Positions 1-8,537 are shown, counted from the stretch's first letter. The stretch: 64,000 bases of DNA from Amaricoccus macauensis_A (GCF_049800915.1 NZ_JBNAFY010000005.1:292323-356322), one strand, 5' to 3'. Numbers and translations: made by a program. Notes: generated by a model not told the origin, from the sequence alone.

Positions 1-22
1 CAGCTCGATCGAGCAGTACACC

Positions 23-598
23 TCAGGCGGCTCGCCCCCGCGTCATGCGCAGCAGCGTCGCATCATGGTCGAAGAAGTGGTGTTTGAGCGCAGCACCGAC
101 ATGAACCAGCAGGATTGCCGTGATCGTCAGCCCGAGCGCACCATGAAGCCATCCGGCTGCGGCGCTGAGCCATTCCACCTTGCCAAGCTCCGGCACAAGT
201 TGGACCCCGAAGAACGCGAGCGAATGGCCTCCCGCGAGTGAGGTGGTCAGTCCGCTGGCCGGCATCAGCACGATTGCAGCCAACAGCGCCCAATGTGCCA
301 CCTTGGAGGCCAGATCCTGCCATTTGGGCATTCCCGGAACGGAAGAGGGGAACCCCTGCACAAGGCGCCAGCAAACCCGCCAAATCCCGAAGACCAGCAC
401 CAGCACGCCGAAGAACTTGTGATAGGGCATCAGCGCGAAGCCGGCCTCACGAGGCAGACCGCCGTATGCCATCGTCAGCCCCAGCCCAAGCGCGGTGATG
501 AACACCCCGGCCACGATCCAGTGATTGATCCGTGAAACAAGACCATAGGCTTTCTCGCCATCGCCCAACCGGGCCGCGGCTCCATACTCTTCAGACAT
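23..598 (-). CDS. Cytochrome b561 family protein (191 aa)
   Basis: Predicted inner-membrane di-heme b-type cytochrome that passes electrons from the quinone pool. Four hydrophobic helices are visible, each with a histidine suited to axial heme ligation: RINHW near the N-terminus, PYHKFFG, VAHWALL, and a C-terminal helix with WLHGALG and VHVGAALKHH. The length fits the family. I chose the ATG at 598 (MSEEYG). The upstream extension to 766 would run through the divergent MarR gene and the shared palindrome. It lies head to head with MarR, so co-regulation is likely. The remaining 22 bases to the window edge are too short to assign; the family is often followed by a YceI-like gene. Confidence 0.85.
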   Translation of the reverse strand: MSEEYGAAARLGDGEKAYGLVSRINHWIVAGVFITALGLGLTMAYGGLPREAGFALMPYHKFFGVLVLVFGIWRVCWRLVQGFPSSVPGMPKWQDLASKVAHWALLAAIVLMPASGLTTSLAGGHSLAFFGVQLVPELGKVEWLSAAAGWLHGALGLTITAILLVHVGAALKHHFFDHDATLLRMTRGRAA

Positions 599-626
599 GA
601 CACCCTTCCATTTCGGAAACACCAAA

Positions 627-646
627 TTATCTTTCCAGGAAGATAA
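627..646. promoter_or_regulatory. Palindromic MarR-type operator candidate
   Basis: A 7-bp perfect inverted repeat, TTATCTT and AAGATAA, is separated by TCCAGG. The whole 20-bp element is nearly symmetric. It sits in the 73-bp gap between the divergent cytochrome b561 and MarR genes. A palindrome of this size is typical of a MarR dimer site, so autoregulation plus control of the cytochrome is inferred. Confidence 0.6.
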
Positions 647-671
647 ACGCATTTGAGAGGATTGGGAGGGC

Positions 672-1181
672 ATGAGCGCCAATTTGACCCCGACCGCACG
701 ACTAATTGAACAGCTCGAGAGCAATTGGCCGGAGGCCGCGACACCGACGATGCGGATTTCGGTCATGACACAGCGGCTTGCGCGATTTCTGCAAGCGCAG
801 GCTCGAAAGGTGCTGCCGCAGTTCGATCTGTCATTTACGGAGTTCGAGTTCCTCGCCGCTCTCAGGGGGGCTCCGGAGCGGATTCTGACGCCGTCGCAGC
901 TCTATGATGCAGCGCTGCTGTCCTCCGGCGGCACGACAAAAGTGCTGAAACACCTCGAAGCGCGCGGATTGATCGACCGACCGTCCAGCACGGGCGACGC
1001 GCGGTCGCGGCCCGTGCGGTTGACCCCGACAGGGTGCGAGACCATCGAACGGGCGATGGCGGCACTGCAATCGGCAGATGCCGAACTCTTGGGCGTGAGA
1101 GGGCGAGAAACGGAGGCCGACAGGTCCGCCTCCGCCATCGCGGACATTCTGGAAAGGGCAGAAAGGATGATGATCCCCTGA
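672..1181 (+). CDS. MarR family transcriptional regulator (169 aa)
   Basis: Winged-helix repressor of the MarR family. The core is recognisable from about residue 50: FTEFEFLAAL, then TPSQLYDAALLSSGGTTKVLKHLEARGLI as recognition-helix region, and the wing RPSSTGDARSRPVRLTPTG. A GGGAGGG ribosome-binding site lies a few bases before the ATG. Its target is probably the palindrome immediately upstream, which also lies in front of the divergent cytochrome b561 gene. The N-terminal 25 residues are longer than in many MarR proteins, and an internal ATG at 750 is possible. The effector is unknown. There is no cysteine at the usual OhrR redox position. Confidence 0.88.
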   Translation: MSANLTPTARLIEQLESNWPEAATPTMRISVMTQRLARFLQAQARKVLPQFDLSFTEFEFLAALRGAPERILTPSQLYDAALLSSGGTTKVLKHLEARGLIDRPSSTGDARSRPVRLTPTGCETIERAMAALQSADAELLGVRGRETEADRSASAIADILERAERMMIP

Positions 1182-1212
1182 GTTCTGCCCCGGGGATCAG
1201 GTCGCCCTTGCG

Positions 1213-3072
1213 CTATTGGGTCAGCTTTTCGATCCGGCTGAGGTCCCGAACAGCCCCTGTTGCGGCGCTAGTGGCAAATGCCGCATAGGCCTTCAGAGCC
1301 GTCGAGACCCGGCGTTCGCGGCCTACCGGCTTCCAGGCATCCGCACCCTTCGCTTCCATTGCAGCCCGGCGGTCTGCCAGAACGGCATCGTCAACCGCCA
1401 ACCGGATGGTCCGGTTCGGGATATCGATCTCGATCCGGTCCCCGGTTTCGACCAGCGCGATCGTGCCACCCTCGCCCGCTTCCGGCGAGACATGCCCGAT
1501 CGAAAGCCCGGAGGTGCCGCCCGAGAACCGACCGTCCGTGATCAGCGCGCAGGATTTTCCCAGCCCCTTCGACTTGAGGTAGCTCGTAGGGTAGAGCATC
1601 TCTTGCATGCCGGGTCCGCCGCGCGGCCCCTCGTAGCGGATCACCACGACATCGCCCTCAACGACCTTGCCGGTCAGGATCGCGCTTACCGCGTCGTCCT
1701 GGCTCTCATAGACCTTCGCCGGGCCCGCAAACTTGAGGATGCTCTCGTCCACGCCGGCCGTCTTCACGATACAGCCGTCCAGCGCCAGATTTCCCGACAG
1801 CACCGCCAGCCCGCCATCCTGGCTGAAGGCATGTTCACGGTTGCGGATCACGCCACCGTCGCGGTCGAGATCGACCTCGTCCCAACGCCGATCCTGGCTG
1901 AAGGCCACCTGGGTCGGCACGCCCCCCGGGGCGGCACGGTAGAAGTTGTGAACGCTCTCGCTCGTCGTGCGTGCCACGTCCCAGCGCTCCAACGCATCTG
2001 CCATGGTCGGGCTGTGGATCGTCGGAAGATCGGTATGGATCAACCCCGCGCGATCCAACTCACCCAGGATCGCCATGATCCCGCCAGCGCGATGGACATC
2101 TTCCATATGCACGTCCGATTTCGCCGGCGCGACCTTGCAGAGGCAGGGCACCTGGCGCGACAGCCGGTCGATATCGTCCATGGTGAAGGGCACGCCCCCT
2201 TCCTGCGCGGCAGCCAGGAGGTGCAACACGGTGTTGGTTGAGCCCCCCATGGCGATGTCGAGACTCATGGCGTTCTCGAAGGCGTTGAACGACGCGACAT
2301 TGCGCGGCAGCACACTCGCATCATTCTGATCGTAATAGCGCCGTGCGATATCGACCACGAGATGACCGGCCTCCACGAACAACCGCTTGCGGTCGGCATG
2401 GGTCGCCAGCGTCGAGCCATTGCCCGGCAGCGACAGGCCGAGTGCCTCGGTCAGGCAGTTCATCGAATTGGCCGTGAACATGCCCGAGCAGGAGCCGCAG
2501 GTCGGACAGGCCGAGCGCTCGATGGTCTGAACATCGGCGTCGGAGACCTTGTCATCGGCAGCCGCAACCATGGCATCCACCAGATCGAGCGCCACTTCCT
2601 TGCCCTCGAGAACGACCTTTCCGGCTTCCATCGGCCCGCCGGAAACGAAGACCGACGGAATGTTGAGCCGCATCGAGGCCATCAGCATGCCGGGCGTGAT
2701 CTTGTCACAGTTCGAAATGCAGACCATGGCATCGGCGCAATGCGCGTTGACCATGTATTCGACGCTGTCCGCGATCAGCTCGCGCGAGGGCAGCGAATAG
2801 AGCATGCCCGCATGCCCCATGGCGATACCGTCATCCACGGCGATGGTGTTGAATTCCTTCGCCACGCCGCCGGCCGCTTCGATTTCGCGCGCGACAAGCT
2901 GGCCGAGATCCTTCAGATGCACGTGACCCGGCACGAACTGCGTGAAGGAGTTCACCACCGCGATGATCGGCTTGCCAAAATCATCGTCCTTCATACCGGT
3001 GGCGCGCCATAGTCCGCGCGCGCCTGCCATGTTGCGGCCATGGGTCGAGGTGCGTGAGCGATAGTGCGGCAT
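1213..3072 (-). CDS. ilvD: Dihydroxy-acid dehydratase (619 aa)
   Basis: Converts 2,3-dihydroxy-isovalerate and its isoleucine-pathway homologue into 2-keto acids for valine, isoleucine and leucine synthesis. Near full-length identity to the enterobacterial enzyme is apparent from memory: THGRNMAGARGLWRATGM at the start, CISNCDKITPGM and CPTCGSCSGMF for Fe-S cysteines, and GRFSGGTSGLSIGHVSPEA near the end. The start is set at 3072 (MPHYRSRTSTHG), which matches the family N-terminus and follows GGGAAAG. The open frame extends 14 codons upstream through a perfect palindrome, which argues against the longer start. It is a monocistronic gene by context. Confidence 0.97.
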   Translation of the reverse strand: MPHYRSRTSTHGRNMAGARGLWRATGMKDDDFGKPIIAVVNSFTQFVPGHVHLKDLGQLVAREIEAAGGVAKEFNTIAVDDGIAMGHAGMLYSLPSRELIADSVEYMVNAHCADAMVCISNCDKITPGMLMASMRLNIPSVFVSGGPMEAGKVVLEGKEVALDLVDAMVAAADDKVSDADVQTIERSACPTCGSCSGMFTANSMNCLTEALGLSLPGNGSTLATHADRKRLFVEAGHLVVDIARRYYDQNDASVLPRNVASFNAFENAMSLDIAMGGSTNTVLHLLAAAQEGGVPFTMDDIDRLSRQVPCLCKVAPAKSDVHMEDVHRAGGIMAILGELDRAGLIHTDLPTIHSPTMADALERWDVARTTSESVHNFYRAAPGGVPTQVAFSQDRRWDEVDLDRDGGVIRNREHAFSQDGGLAVLSGNLALDGCIVKTAGVDESILKFAGPAKVYESQDDAVSAILTGKVVEGDVVVIRYEGPRGGPGMQEMLYPTSYLKSKGLGKSCALITDGRFSGGTSGLSIGHVSPEAGEGGTIALVETGDRIEIDIPNRTIRLAVDDAVLADRRAAMEAKGADAWKPVGRERRVSTALKAYAAFATSAATGAVRDLSRIEKLTQ

Positions 3073-3100
3073 TGTCTTTCCCGTTGCGTCTGGCTCGGTT

Positions 3101-3113
3101 TGAGCATTGCTCA
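3101..3113. promoter_or_regulatory. Perfect 13-bp palindrome upstream of ilvD
   Basis: TGAGCATTGCTCA reads the same on both strands apart from its central base. It lies 29 bp before the ilvD start and just downstream of the proposed -10 box, a position suited to repression or to sensing by a leader-binding regulator. The regulator is unknown. Confidence 0.4.
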
Positions 3114-3132
3114 TCTAGTTGAGCGAACGCGA

Positions 3133-3162
3133 CCTATACGCCCTCGGGCGTCAAGAGTCCAA
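3133..3162 (-). promoter_or_regulatory. Possible ilvD promoter
   Basis: On the minus strand TTGGAC (3162-3157) is followed after 18 bp by TATAGG (3138-3133). Both match sigma-70 boxes at four of six positions, and the distance to the ATG is about 60 bp. Confidence 0.35.
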
Positions 3163-3260
3163 TCTGGCGCAAGTTGTCAGGCAGGGCGAGGAGCGCACCG
3201 GCTCACACAGTTCCGAGCAAGTCCGGAATGGCCCACCTGGCGGTCTCGCGCCAACTATTA

Positions 3261-3329
3261 GAACAGTTTTTGACTGGTATTTGTACTATGAGATCGACTA
3301 GCGATAGCAGCGCAAGATTGAACAGTTTT
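3261..3329 (+). repeat. Direct repeat GAACAGTTTT upstream of the RTX gene
   Basis: GAACAGTTTT occurs at 3261-3270 and again at 3320-3329, 59 bp apart and in the same orientation, in the AT-richer leader of the RTX gene. It could be a pair of regulator sites; no family is recognised. Confidence 0.4.
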
Positions 3330-3363
3330 CAGCACCAGATTGTGGCCAGATGGAGTGGGGCAA

Positions 3364-5589
3364 ATGGCAAAATCCGATAGCAAGAGCACGATCGAAGGAA
3401 CCCGTCGAGGTGACTACCTGGAAGGAACGGACGCGAATGACCGGATCTACGGCTATGGGGGGTGGGACAACCTTTATGGCGAAGAGGGAAACGATACTCT
3501 CTATGGCGGCGGAAAAGGGGACTACCTTTACGGCGGCCGCGGCAAGGACAAGCTCATTGGCGGGTCTGGAGACGACTATCTAGCTGGAGATGGAGGGAAC
3601 GATACGCTGAACGGCGGCTCCGGATTTGACACCGCCAGCTATGCTGACACTTTAGCCGACGTCACCGTCGACCTTGGAAATGGCACCGCATCGTTCCCCA
3701 ATGAAAGCTGGAATGCAGAGACCCTGAAATCCATAGAAGCGATCGATTTCGGGGCCGGCAACGATACGTTTATCGGCACTACCGGCCGCAACAGAGCGTA
3801 CGGAGGCAGCGGCGACGATTTCTTCGTGGGCTATGGCGGAGGAGATTATTTTAGCGGCGGGAACGGTTTCGACACGCTCTCCTACGAATGGGTGACAGGC
3901 AATCTCAGGATTAACTGGGACGGTACTGTGATTTTTCGCAATAGTACTGCACCCAACGATAGCTTCTATGGCATAGAGCGCGTGCTGTCCGGCACCGGCG
4001 ATGACCAGTTGAATGGTTCAGACGATGGCAATTACCTTTCCGGTGGCAATGGGGACGATACGCTTCTGGGTCGCGGCGGAGATGACACCCTGCAGGGCGG
4101 CAGCGGAGAGGATCTGTTGGATGGCGGCAGCGGCCATGACATGGCAGATTTCTCCGACGATACCGATGGTCTCGACATTGATCTGGGTGAGGGATACGCC
4201 GATTTCGCCGATAGCAGTTCCGAACTTCTGATTTCCCTCGAGTCCGCAGCCGGAGGCAAAGGAAAAGATACGATTTCCGGATCTGGCACGGGCAATTACC
4301 TATATGGCGACCGCGGAGGAGACGAACTCTATGGCCGTGGTGGCGATGATACGCTTGATGGCGGTGGGGGCACCGACACGCTTGATGGCGGAAGCGGGAC
4401 CGATACAGTCATCTATGAAGGTCTTTCCGAGGGGGTCGTCATAGACCTTGAAGCAGGAAGTGCGGCTTTCCCCAACCGGAACTGGGGCACCGAAACCCTG
4501 ACATCAATCGAGAACGCGATCTCAGGATCGGGCGACGACACGCTTAGCGGAACCGATGAAGCAAACCGCCTTGATGGTGGGGCCGGGAACGACGTCCTCA
4601 ACGGACGCGGGGGAGATGATAACCTCATCATTTCGTCCGGAAGTGATACCGTTGATGGCGGTGAAGGCTACGACAGGCTGATCTTTGATAGTGCTTGGGA
4701 CCAGTCCCTCGAGATGAGAAACTATTCGAGCGAATATGACGAACTATGGGCAAGTAGAACTGACTACAAGATAGACCTTGATGCGCTCACGGTAAAAACA
4801 GACGGAGTTTCAGGCGCGCTGAACGTCATGTCCATTGAAGCCTATGTGTCGGGATCTGGCGACGATACCATTTATGGCTCCGATGATGCTGACGAGATTT
4901 ATGCGGGGTTCGGTGCCAACAGTGTTCGTGGTCGGAAGGGCGACGACCTCATTCATGGTGGGTCGCAAAGCGCAGCTGCAGGCGACTATCCGTATTCGAC
5001 CTCTTCAAACAACCTTCCAGAGAGTGAAATTCTCATCGGCGGTCAGGGAAACGATACGATCTTTGGTGGTGGGAACGAAGTGCGTAGCGAATACTACGCC
5101 ACCCAGATCGACTTCAGATATTATTACGCTGAAGACCTTTTGATCGGAGGTTCCGGAGACGACGAACTCCACGCCGGTTGGGCGAGAAACCGTATGACGG
5201 GGGGCTCTGACGCCGACAACTTTGTTTTCACCGACGATGTGCGCTCGTCCGGAGTATCGTCTTCCATCGTTCAACCATATGCCATGGAGGGCACAATTAC
5301 CGACTTCGACACTTCTGAAGGCGACCACATAACGATCAAGCGGATCGTGCCCGAAGATGAAAACTGGCAATCCGCAACGAAGCCGGACGTTCGTTGGTTG
5401 GGTGAAAGCGGCGTGACATACGCGGGCGATCTTGCCTACGAAGTTTCGGGCAATGACACGATTCTGCGCTACGCGGTTGTCAGCGAACGATCCCCCAATC
5501 AATATTGGGGATATGAAGCGCAGGCGCTTACGATCACCCTTGAAGGCTATTCCGGACCACTGGCCGAATCCGACATCTTGTTCGCTTGA
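3364..5589 (+). CDS. RTX-type calcium-binding repeat protein (741 aa)
   Basis: A large, acidic, glycine/aspartate-rich protein made almost entirely of GGxGxDxLx nonapeptide repeats, which in this family wind into Ca-bound beta-rolls after export. Repeat blocks lie at about residues 28-90, 128-172, 208-262, 300-348, 387-440, 497-530 and 557-618. Two inter-block segments (about 88-150 and 346-410) are clear copies of each other. No catalytic domain, no Sec signal and no cysteine motif are seen. The C-terminus (ITDFDTSEGD, later ESDILFA) resembles type I secretion signals. No ABC/HlyD/TolC export genes are adjacent. I chose the ATG at 3364, preceded by GGAG at 8 bp, over a TTG at 3340. Codon use is less GC-biased than in the neighbours, which suggests transfer. 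Confidence 0.9.
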   Translation: MAKSDSKSTIEGTRRGDYLEGTDANDRIYGYGGWDNLYGEEGNDTLYGGGKGDYLYGGRGKDKLIGGSGDDYLAGDGGNDTLNGGSGFDTASYADTLADVTVDLGNGTASFPNESWNAETLKSIEAIDFGAGNDTFIGTTGRNRAYGGSGDDFFVGYGGGDYFSGGNGFDTLSYEWVTGNLRINWDGTVIFRNSTAPNDSFYGIERVLSGTGDDQLNGSDDGNYLSGGNGDDTLLGRGGDDTLQGGSGEDLLDGGSGHDMADFSDDTDGLDIDLGEGYADFADSSSELLISLESAAGGKGKDTISGSGTGNYLYGDRGGDELYGRGGDDTLDGGGGTDTLDGGSGTDTVIYEGLSEGVVIDLEAGSAAFPNRNWGTETLTSIENAISGSGDDTLSGTDEANRLDGGAGNDVLNGRGGDDNLIISSGSDTVDGGEGYDRLIFDSAWDQSLEMRNYSSEYDELWASRTDYKIDLDALTVKTDGVSGALNVMSIEAYVSGSGDDTIYGSDDADEIYAGFGANSVRGRKGDDLIHGGSQSAAAGDYPYSTSSNNLPESEILIGGQGNDTIFGGGNEVRSEYYATQIDFRYYYAEDLLIGGSGDDELHAGWARNRMTGGSDADNFVFTDDVRSSGVSSSIVQPYAMEGTITDFDTSEGDHITIKRIVPEDENWQSATKPDVRWLGESGVTYAGDLAYEVSGNDTILRYAVVSERSPNQYWGYEAQALTITLEGYSGPLAESDILFA

Positions 5590-5604
5590 TCTGAAGCTTG
5601 CTAT

Positions 5605-5635
5605 CGCCACGGTGCGTATTCCATGCGCCGTGGCG
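5605..5635. terminator. Hairpin between convergent genes
   Basis: CGCCACGG pairs with CCGTGGCG, and the stem can extend inward (with wobbles) to a five-base loop. It lies 16 bp past the RTX stop and between two convergent genes. Neither strand has a clear U-tract, so intrinsic termination is only possible. Confidence 0.4.
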
Positions 5636-5721
5636 CGCGGATTCTGAATCAGAGCTTCCGGGCGTGCTTTGGAGGCTTGGGGTCCCAGCCAAGCTTTGCC
5701 GTGACACCCGCCGGAGCCCCT

Positions 5722-6540
5722 TCATCTCCTCTTCATGACCACCGCCACATGCGCCGGCGCGGCAAAACCGACATCGCCAGCGGCGCCTGCGAAGCACGCA
5801 AGTTCCCGATGGGCCGCGGCCTGCAGCTCTGCATACCCCGCCTCGTCGATCAGATCTGCAAGCGTCCAGCCCTTAACATCCGTGCGCACCCAGTCTTCGA
5901 TAGAGGGGAAGCGCGCCGTGCCCGGAACCGTCTCGATCTGAACGCCGTCGAGCGCCGCGGCCTCGAAGAGGCCGGCAAGTTCGGTCACATCTCCCAGGAC
6001 AAACGGCGTACGCAAGGCGTCCGCCACGGTCGCGCCGAACAATCGCTCGATCAACGCGATCATCGCGGCATAACCCGGCGAGGTCTCGGCCCGATCCCAG
6101 ACCGCGACAGCCATTCGTCCACCCGGTGCCAGCACGCGCCACATCTCGCGCAAGGCAGCCACACGATCATCGAAGAACATCAACCCGAACTGGCAGCCGA
6201 CGGCCCTGAAACTGTAATCCTCGAGGGGAAGCGCCTCCGCCCTTCCCTCCTGCCAATGGATTTCGTGTGATTTCTTTCGCGCAACGGCAAGCATTCCCGA
6301 GTTGCAGTCAACTCCGGTCGCCCGCGCACCCTTTGCCGCAGCCGCGCGTGCCAGGACACCGGTGCCGCAGGCCACATCCAGAAAGCGCTCACCCAGCCGC
6401 GCGCCAGCCGCTTCAGCCACCGGCCCTGCGAATTGCCCGAAGAGGGCGGGCACGAAAAAGGCCTCGTAGACCTCCGCCGCCGATCCTGTCAGCTGGCCGC
6501 GCTCCGCCGCGTCCCTGTCCGTCTCCAAATCCGTAAGCAT
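5722..6540 (-). CDS. Class I SAM-dependent methyltransferase (272 aa)
   Basis: A Rossmann-fold methyltransferase of the UbiE/Methyltransf_11 type. Motif I is FLDVACGTGVLARAAA, followed by the acidic residue in ATGVDCNSGML; motif III region is LREMWRVLAPGGRMAVAVWD. The substrate cannot be read from sequence. The ATG at 6540 (MLTDLE) is chosen because GGGGAGG lies six bases upstream; a second ATG two codons earlier overlaps that ribosome-binding site. It is divergent from an HxlR-type regulator, which may control it. Confidence 0.82.
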   Translation of the reverse strand: MLTDLETDRDAAERGQLTGSAAEVYEAFFVPALFGQFAGPVAEAAGARLGERFLDVACGTGVLARAAAAKGARATGVDCNSGMLAVARKKSHEIHWQEGRAEALPLEDYSFRAVGCQFGLMFFDDRVAALREMWRVLAPGGRMAVAVWDRAETSPGYAAMIALIERLFGATVADALRTPFVLGDVTELAGLFEAAALDGVQIETVPGTARFPSIEDWVRTDVKGWTLADLIDEAGYAELQAAAHRELACFAGAAGDVGFAAPAHVAVVMKRR

Positions 6541-6599
6541 CGCCATCCTCCCCTCGGCTGATGCCACGATCCTGCGCGCTCACCGCTCACATCGCTACT

Positions 6600-6612
6600 C
6601 TACAAAGTGTAG
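6600..6612. promoter_or_regulatory. Short palindrome in methyltransferase/HxlR gap
   Basis: CTACA-AAG-TGTAG is a perfect 5-bp inverted repeat in the 120-bp gap between the divergent methyltransferase and HxlR-type genes. HxlR regulators commonly bind short dyads upstream of their own gene, so this is an operator candidate. Confidence 0.35.
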
Positions 6613-6660
6613 TTCGCCGGACCCGGCCGACATGCTAGAATTCGGAGAGGGAGAAAGTTG

Positions 6661-7350
6661 ATGCGGAAATACGGTCAGTTCTGTCCCGTGGCAAAGGCAG
6701 CCGAGCTCTTCTGCGAGCGCTGGACACCGTTGATCATACGCGACCTGGCTGCTGGCGCGACACGGTTTTCCGAGTTACAGCGCGGCGTGCCCCTCATGTC
6801 TCCAACCCTGCTCTCCCGGCGACTGAGGTCACTCGAAGCAGAGGGAATCGTCGAACGCCGCAAGAGTCCGGGCAATCGCACGGCCACATACCACCTCACG
6901 CCGGCGGGCATGGAATTCGCGCCCCTTGTCGAGGCGCTCGGGATCTGGGGCCGACGCTGGTCACGCCGGGACCTGGAGGAGGGCGAGATCGACCTTGGCC
7001 TCCTGCTCTGGAGCATCGAGCGTTTCGCGCGGGCGGATGCCTTCGGCCAGTCGCGCAGCGTCGTGGAGCTTTCGCTCTTCGACCAGCCCCGGAACAAGCA
7101 GCTTTGGTGGTTCCTCAACGAGGGCCGGTCGTGCACCCTCTGCACGGAGGATCCTGGCTTCGAGGTGACGCTCTACCTCTCCTGCACCTTGCCCGACATC
7201 ATCCATGTCGTCCGGGGTGACATGACACTGCATCGCGCGATTTCCGAGGATCGCCTGGAAGCTATCGGTTGCCGCGCCGCGCAGGATGCACTTGAAACCT
7301 GGCTTAATCTCGGACCGCTCGCGCGCGTGGAACCCGCACTGCCGGCCTGA
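6661..7350 (+). CDS. HxlR-type winged-helix regulator with extra C-terminal domain (229 aa)
   Basis: The first 100 residues are a typical HxlR domain: FCPVAKAAELFCERWTPLIIRDL, FSELQRGVPLMSPTLLSRRLRSLE, and the wing RRKSPGNRTATYHLTP. The protein is about twice the usual HxlR length. The extra 120 residues (about 105-229) look like the SCP2/sterol-carrier-like domain found in some actinobacterial and alphaproteobacterial members; that assignment is inference. The start at 6661 follows GGAGAGGGAG. A TTG directly before it is not needed. It is divergent from the methyltransferase and likely regulates it. Confidence 0.82.
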   Translation: MRKYGQFCPVAKAAELFCERWTPLIIRDLAAGATRFSELQRGVPLMSPTLLSRRLRSLEAEGIVERRKSPGNRTATYHLTPAGMEFAPLVEALGIWGRRWSRRDLEEGEIDLGLLLWSIERFARADAFGQSRSVVELSLFDQPRNKQLWWFLNEGRSCTLCTEDPGFEVTLYLSCTLPDIIHVVRGDMTLHRAISEDRLEAIGCRAAQDALETWLNLGPLARVEPALPA

Positions 7351-7352
7351 GA

Positions 7353-8414
7353 TCAGGGTTCCCGGAAGTGCTTCGAGAGCTTGAGACCCTGCCCCTGGTA
7401 GTTGGAGCCCATGTCGGCCCCATAGAGGATGTCCGGACGTTCGGCCATGCGCTCGTAGACCAGCCGCCCGACGACCTGTCCATGCTCGAGGGCAAAGGGC
7501 GCCTCGTGGCAGCGCACCTCCAGCACACCGCGCGAGCCTCCGCCTCCGGCAGCCGCATGGCCGAAACCTGGGTCGAAGAAGCCCGCATAATGCACCCGAA
7601 ATTCACCCACCATGGCCAGGTAGGGCGCCATCTCCGCAGCATAATTGGGCGGGACATGCACCGCCTCGCGACTCACAAGAATGTAGAAGGCTCCGGGGTC
7701 GAGTATGATCCGGCCATCGCTGGAAGAAACCGGCTCCCAGAATTCCACCGGATCGTAATGCCCGATCCGGTCGAGATCGATCAGCCCGGTGTGCGGCTTG
7801 GCACGATACCCGACCACACCGCCCCTCTGAGGTGTAAGATCGACGGAGAACGCCAGTCCGCCCGCGATATGCGCCTCGCCATCGACCAGCCTCTCGGCCG
7901 CGTCGAGCGCACGAAGATCGACATCGGTCAAACCGGCCGACCCCGAACTGAACCGGATCTGATTGAGCCGCATTCCCGGCCGGACAAGCACGGAAAACGA
8001 CCGCGGCGAGATCTCCGCATAGAGCGGCCCGCAATACCCCGCCTCCACACGGTCGAATTCACGCCCCCGATCCGTTATCAGCCGCGTGAAGAGGTCCAGC
8101 CGCCCCGTGGAACTCTTGGCATTGGCCGTGGCCGACAGCCCCTCGGGCAGTGCCAGGCCCTCGGCCAGCGGCACGAGATAGACGCACCCCTTCTCGAGCA
8201 CCGCACCGCCGGAGAGATCGATCTCATGCATGGAGAAATCGGCAAGGCGATCGAGAACCGTATCGCCGCCAGGAAGGAAGGAGGCCCTCACCCGGTAAGC
8301 CCGTGATCCCAGCCTCAGGTCGAGACTGGCGGGTTGAACCTGTCCGGGAACGAGCGGCAACTCCGCCGAAATGGCACCGGCCGCAAAGAGAGCCGTTATG
8401 CCCTGAGAGGGCAC
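7353..8414 (-). CDS. dcd: 2'-deoxycytidine 5'-triphosphate deaminase, double-length form (353 aa)
   Basis: Deaminates dCTP to dUTP in pyrimidine nucleotide synthesis. Classical Dcd is about 190 residues; this one is 353 and looks like two dUTPase-type beta-barrels in tandem. The N-terminal half has PASLDLRLGSRAYRV and RPGMRLNQIRF; the C-terminal half has YAGFFDPGFG and VVGRLVYERM. This long form is common in alphaproteobacteria. The open frame begins inside the tRNA-Pro gene, so the real start must be downstream of it. The GTG at 8414 follows GGAGAGGG and starts the protein at VPSQGITALF. It is convergent with the HxlR gene, separated by two bases. Confidence 0.85.
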   Translation of the reverse strand: MPSQGITALFAAGAISAELPLVPGQVQPASLDLRLGSRAYRVRASFLPGGDTVLDRLADFSMHEIDLSGGAVLEKGCVYLVPLAEGLALPEGLSATANAKSSTGRLDLFTRLITDRGREFDRVEAGYCGPLYAEISPRSFSVLVRPGMRLNQIRFSSGSAGLTDVDLRALDAAERLVDGEAHIAGGLAFSVDLTPQRGGVVGYRAKPHTGLIDLDRIGHYDPVEFWEPVSSSDGRIILDPGAFYILVSREAVHVPPNYAAEMAPYLAMVGEFRVHYAGFFDPGFGHAAAGGGGSRGVLEVRCHEAPFALEHGQVVGRLVYERMAERPDILYGADMGSNYQGQGLKLSKHFREP

Positions 8415-8449
8415 GACGCCCTCTCCCGATACCGGGGATGCCTTGAATT

Positions 8450-8526
8450 TGGTCGGGCTAGCGAGATTCGAACTCACGACCTTTCGACCCCCAGTCGAAC
8501 GCGCTACCAGACTGCGCTATAGCCCG
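8450..8526 (-). tRNA. tRNA-Pro (anticodon GGG)
   Basis: A complete 77-nt cloverleaf on the minus strand. The acceptor stem is CGGGCTA pairing with TAGCCCG, with discriminator A and an encoded CCA end (8452-8450). The anticodon stem TTCGA/TCGAA encloses the loop CTGGGGG, giving anticodon GGG. The T-loop GTTCGAATC is present. A promoter lies 11 bp upstream. The next minus-strand gene is dcd. Confidence 0.95.
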
Positions 8527-8537
8527 ACACGGAGCGC

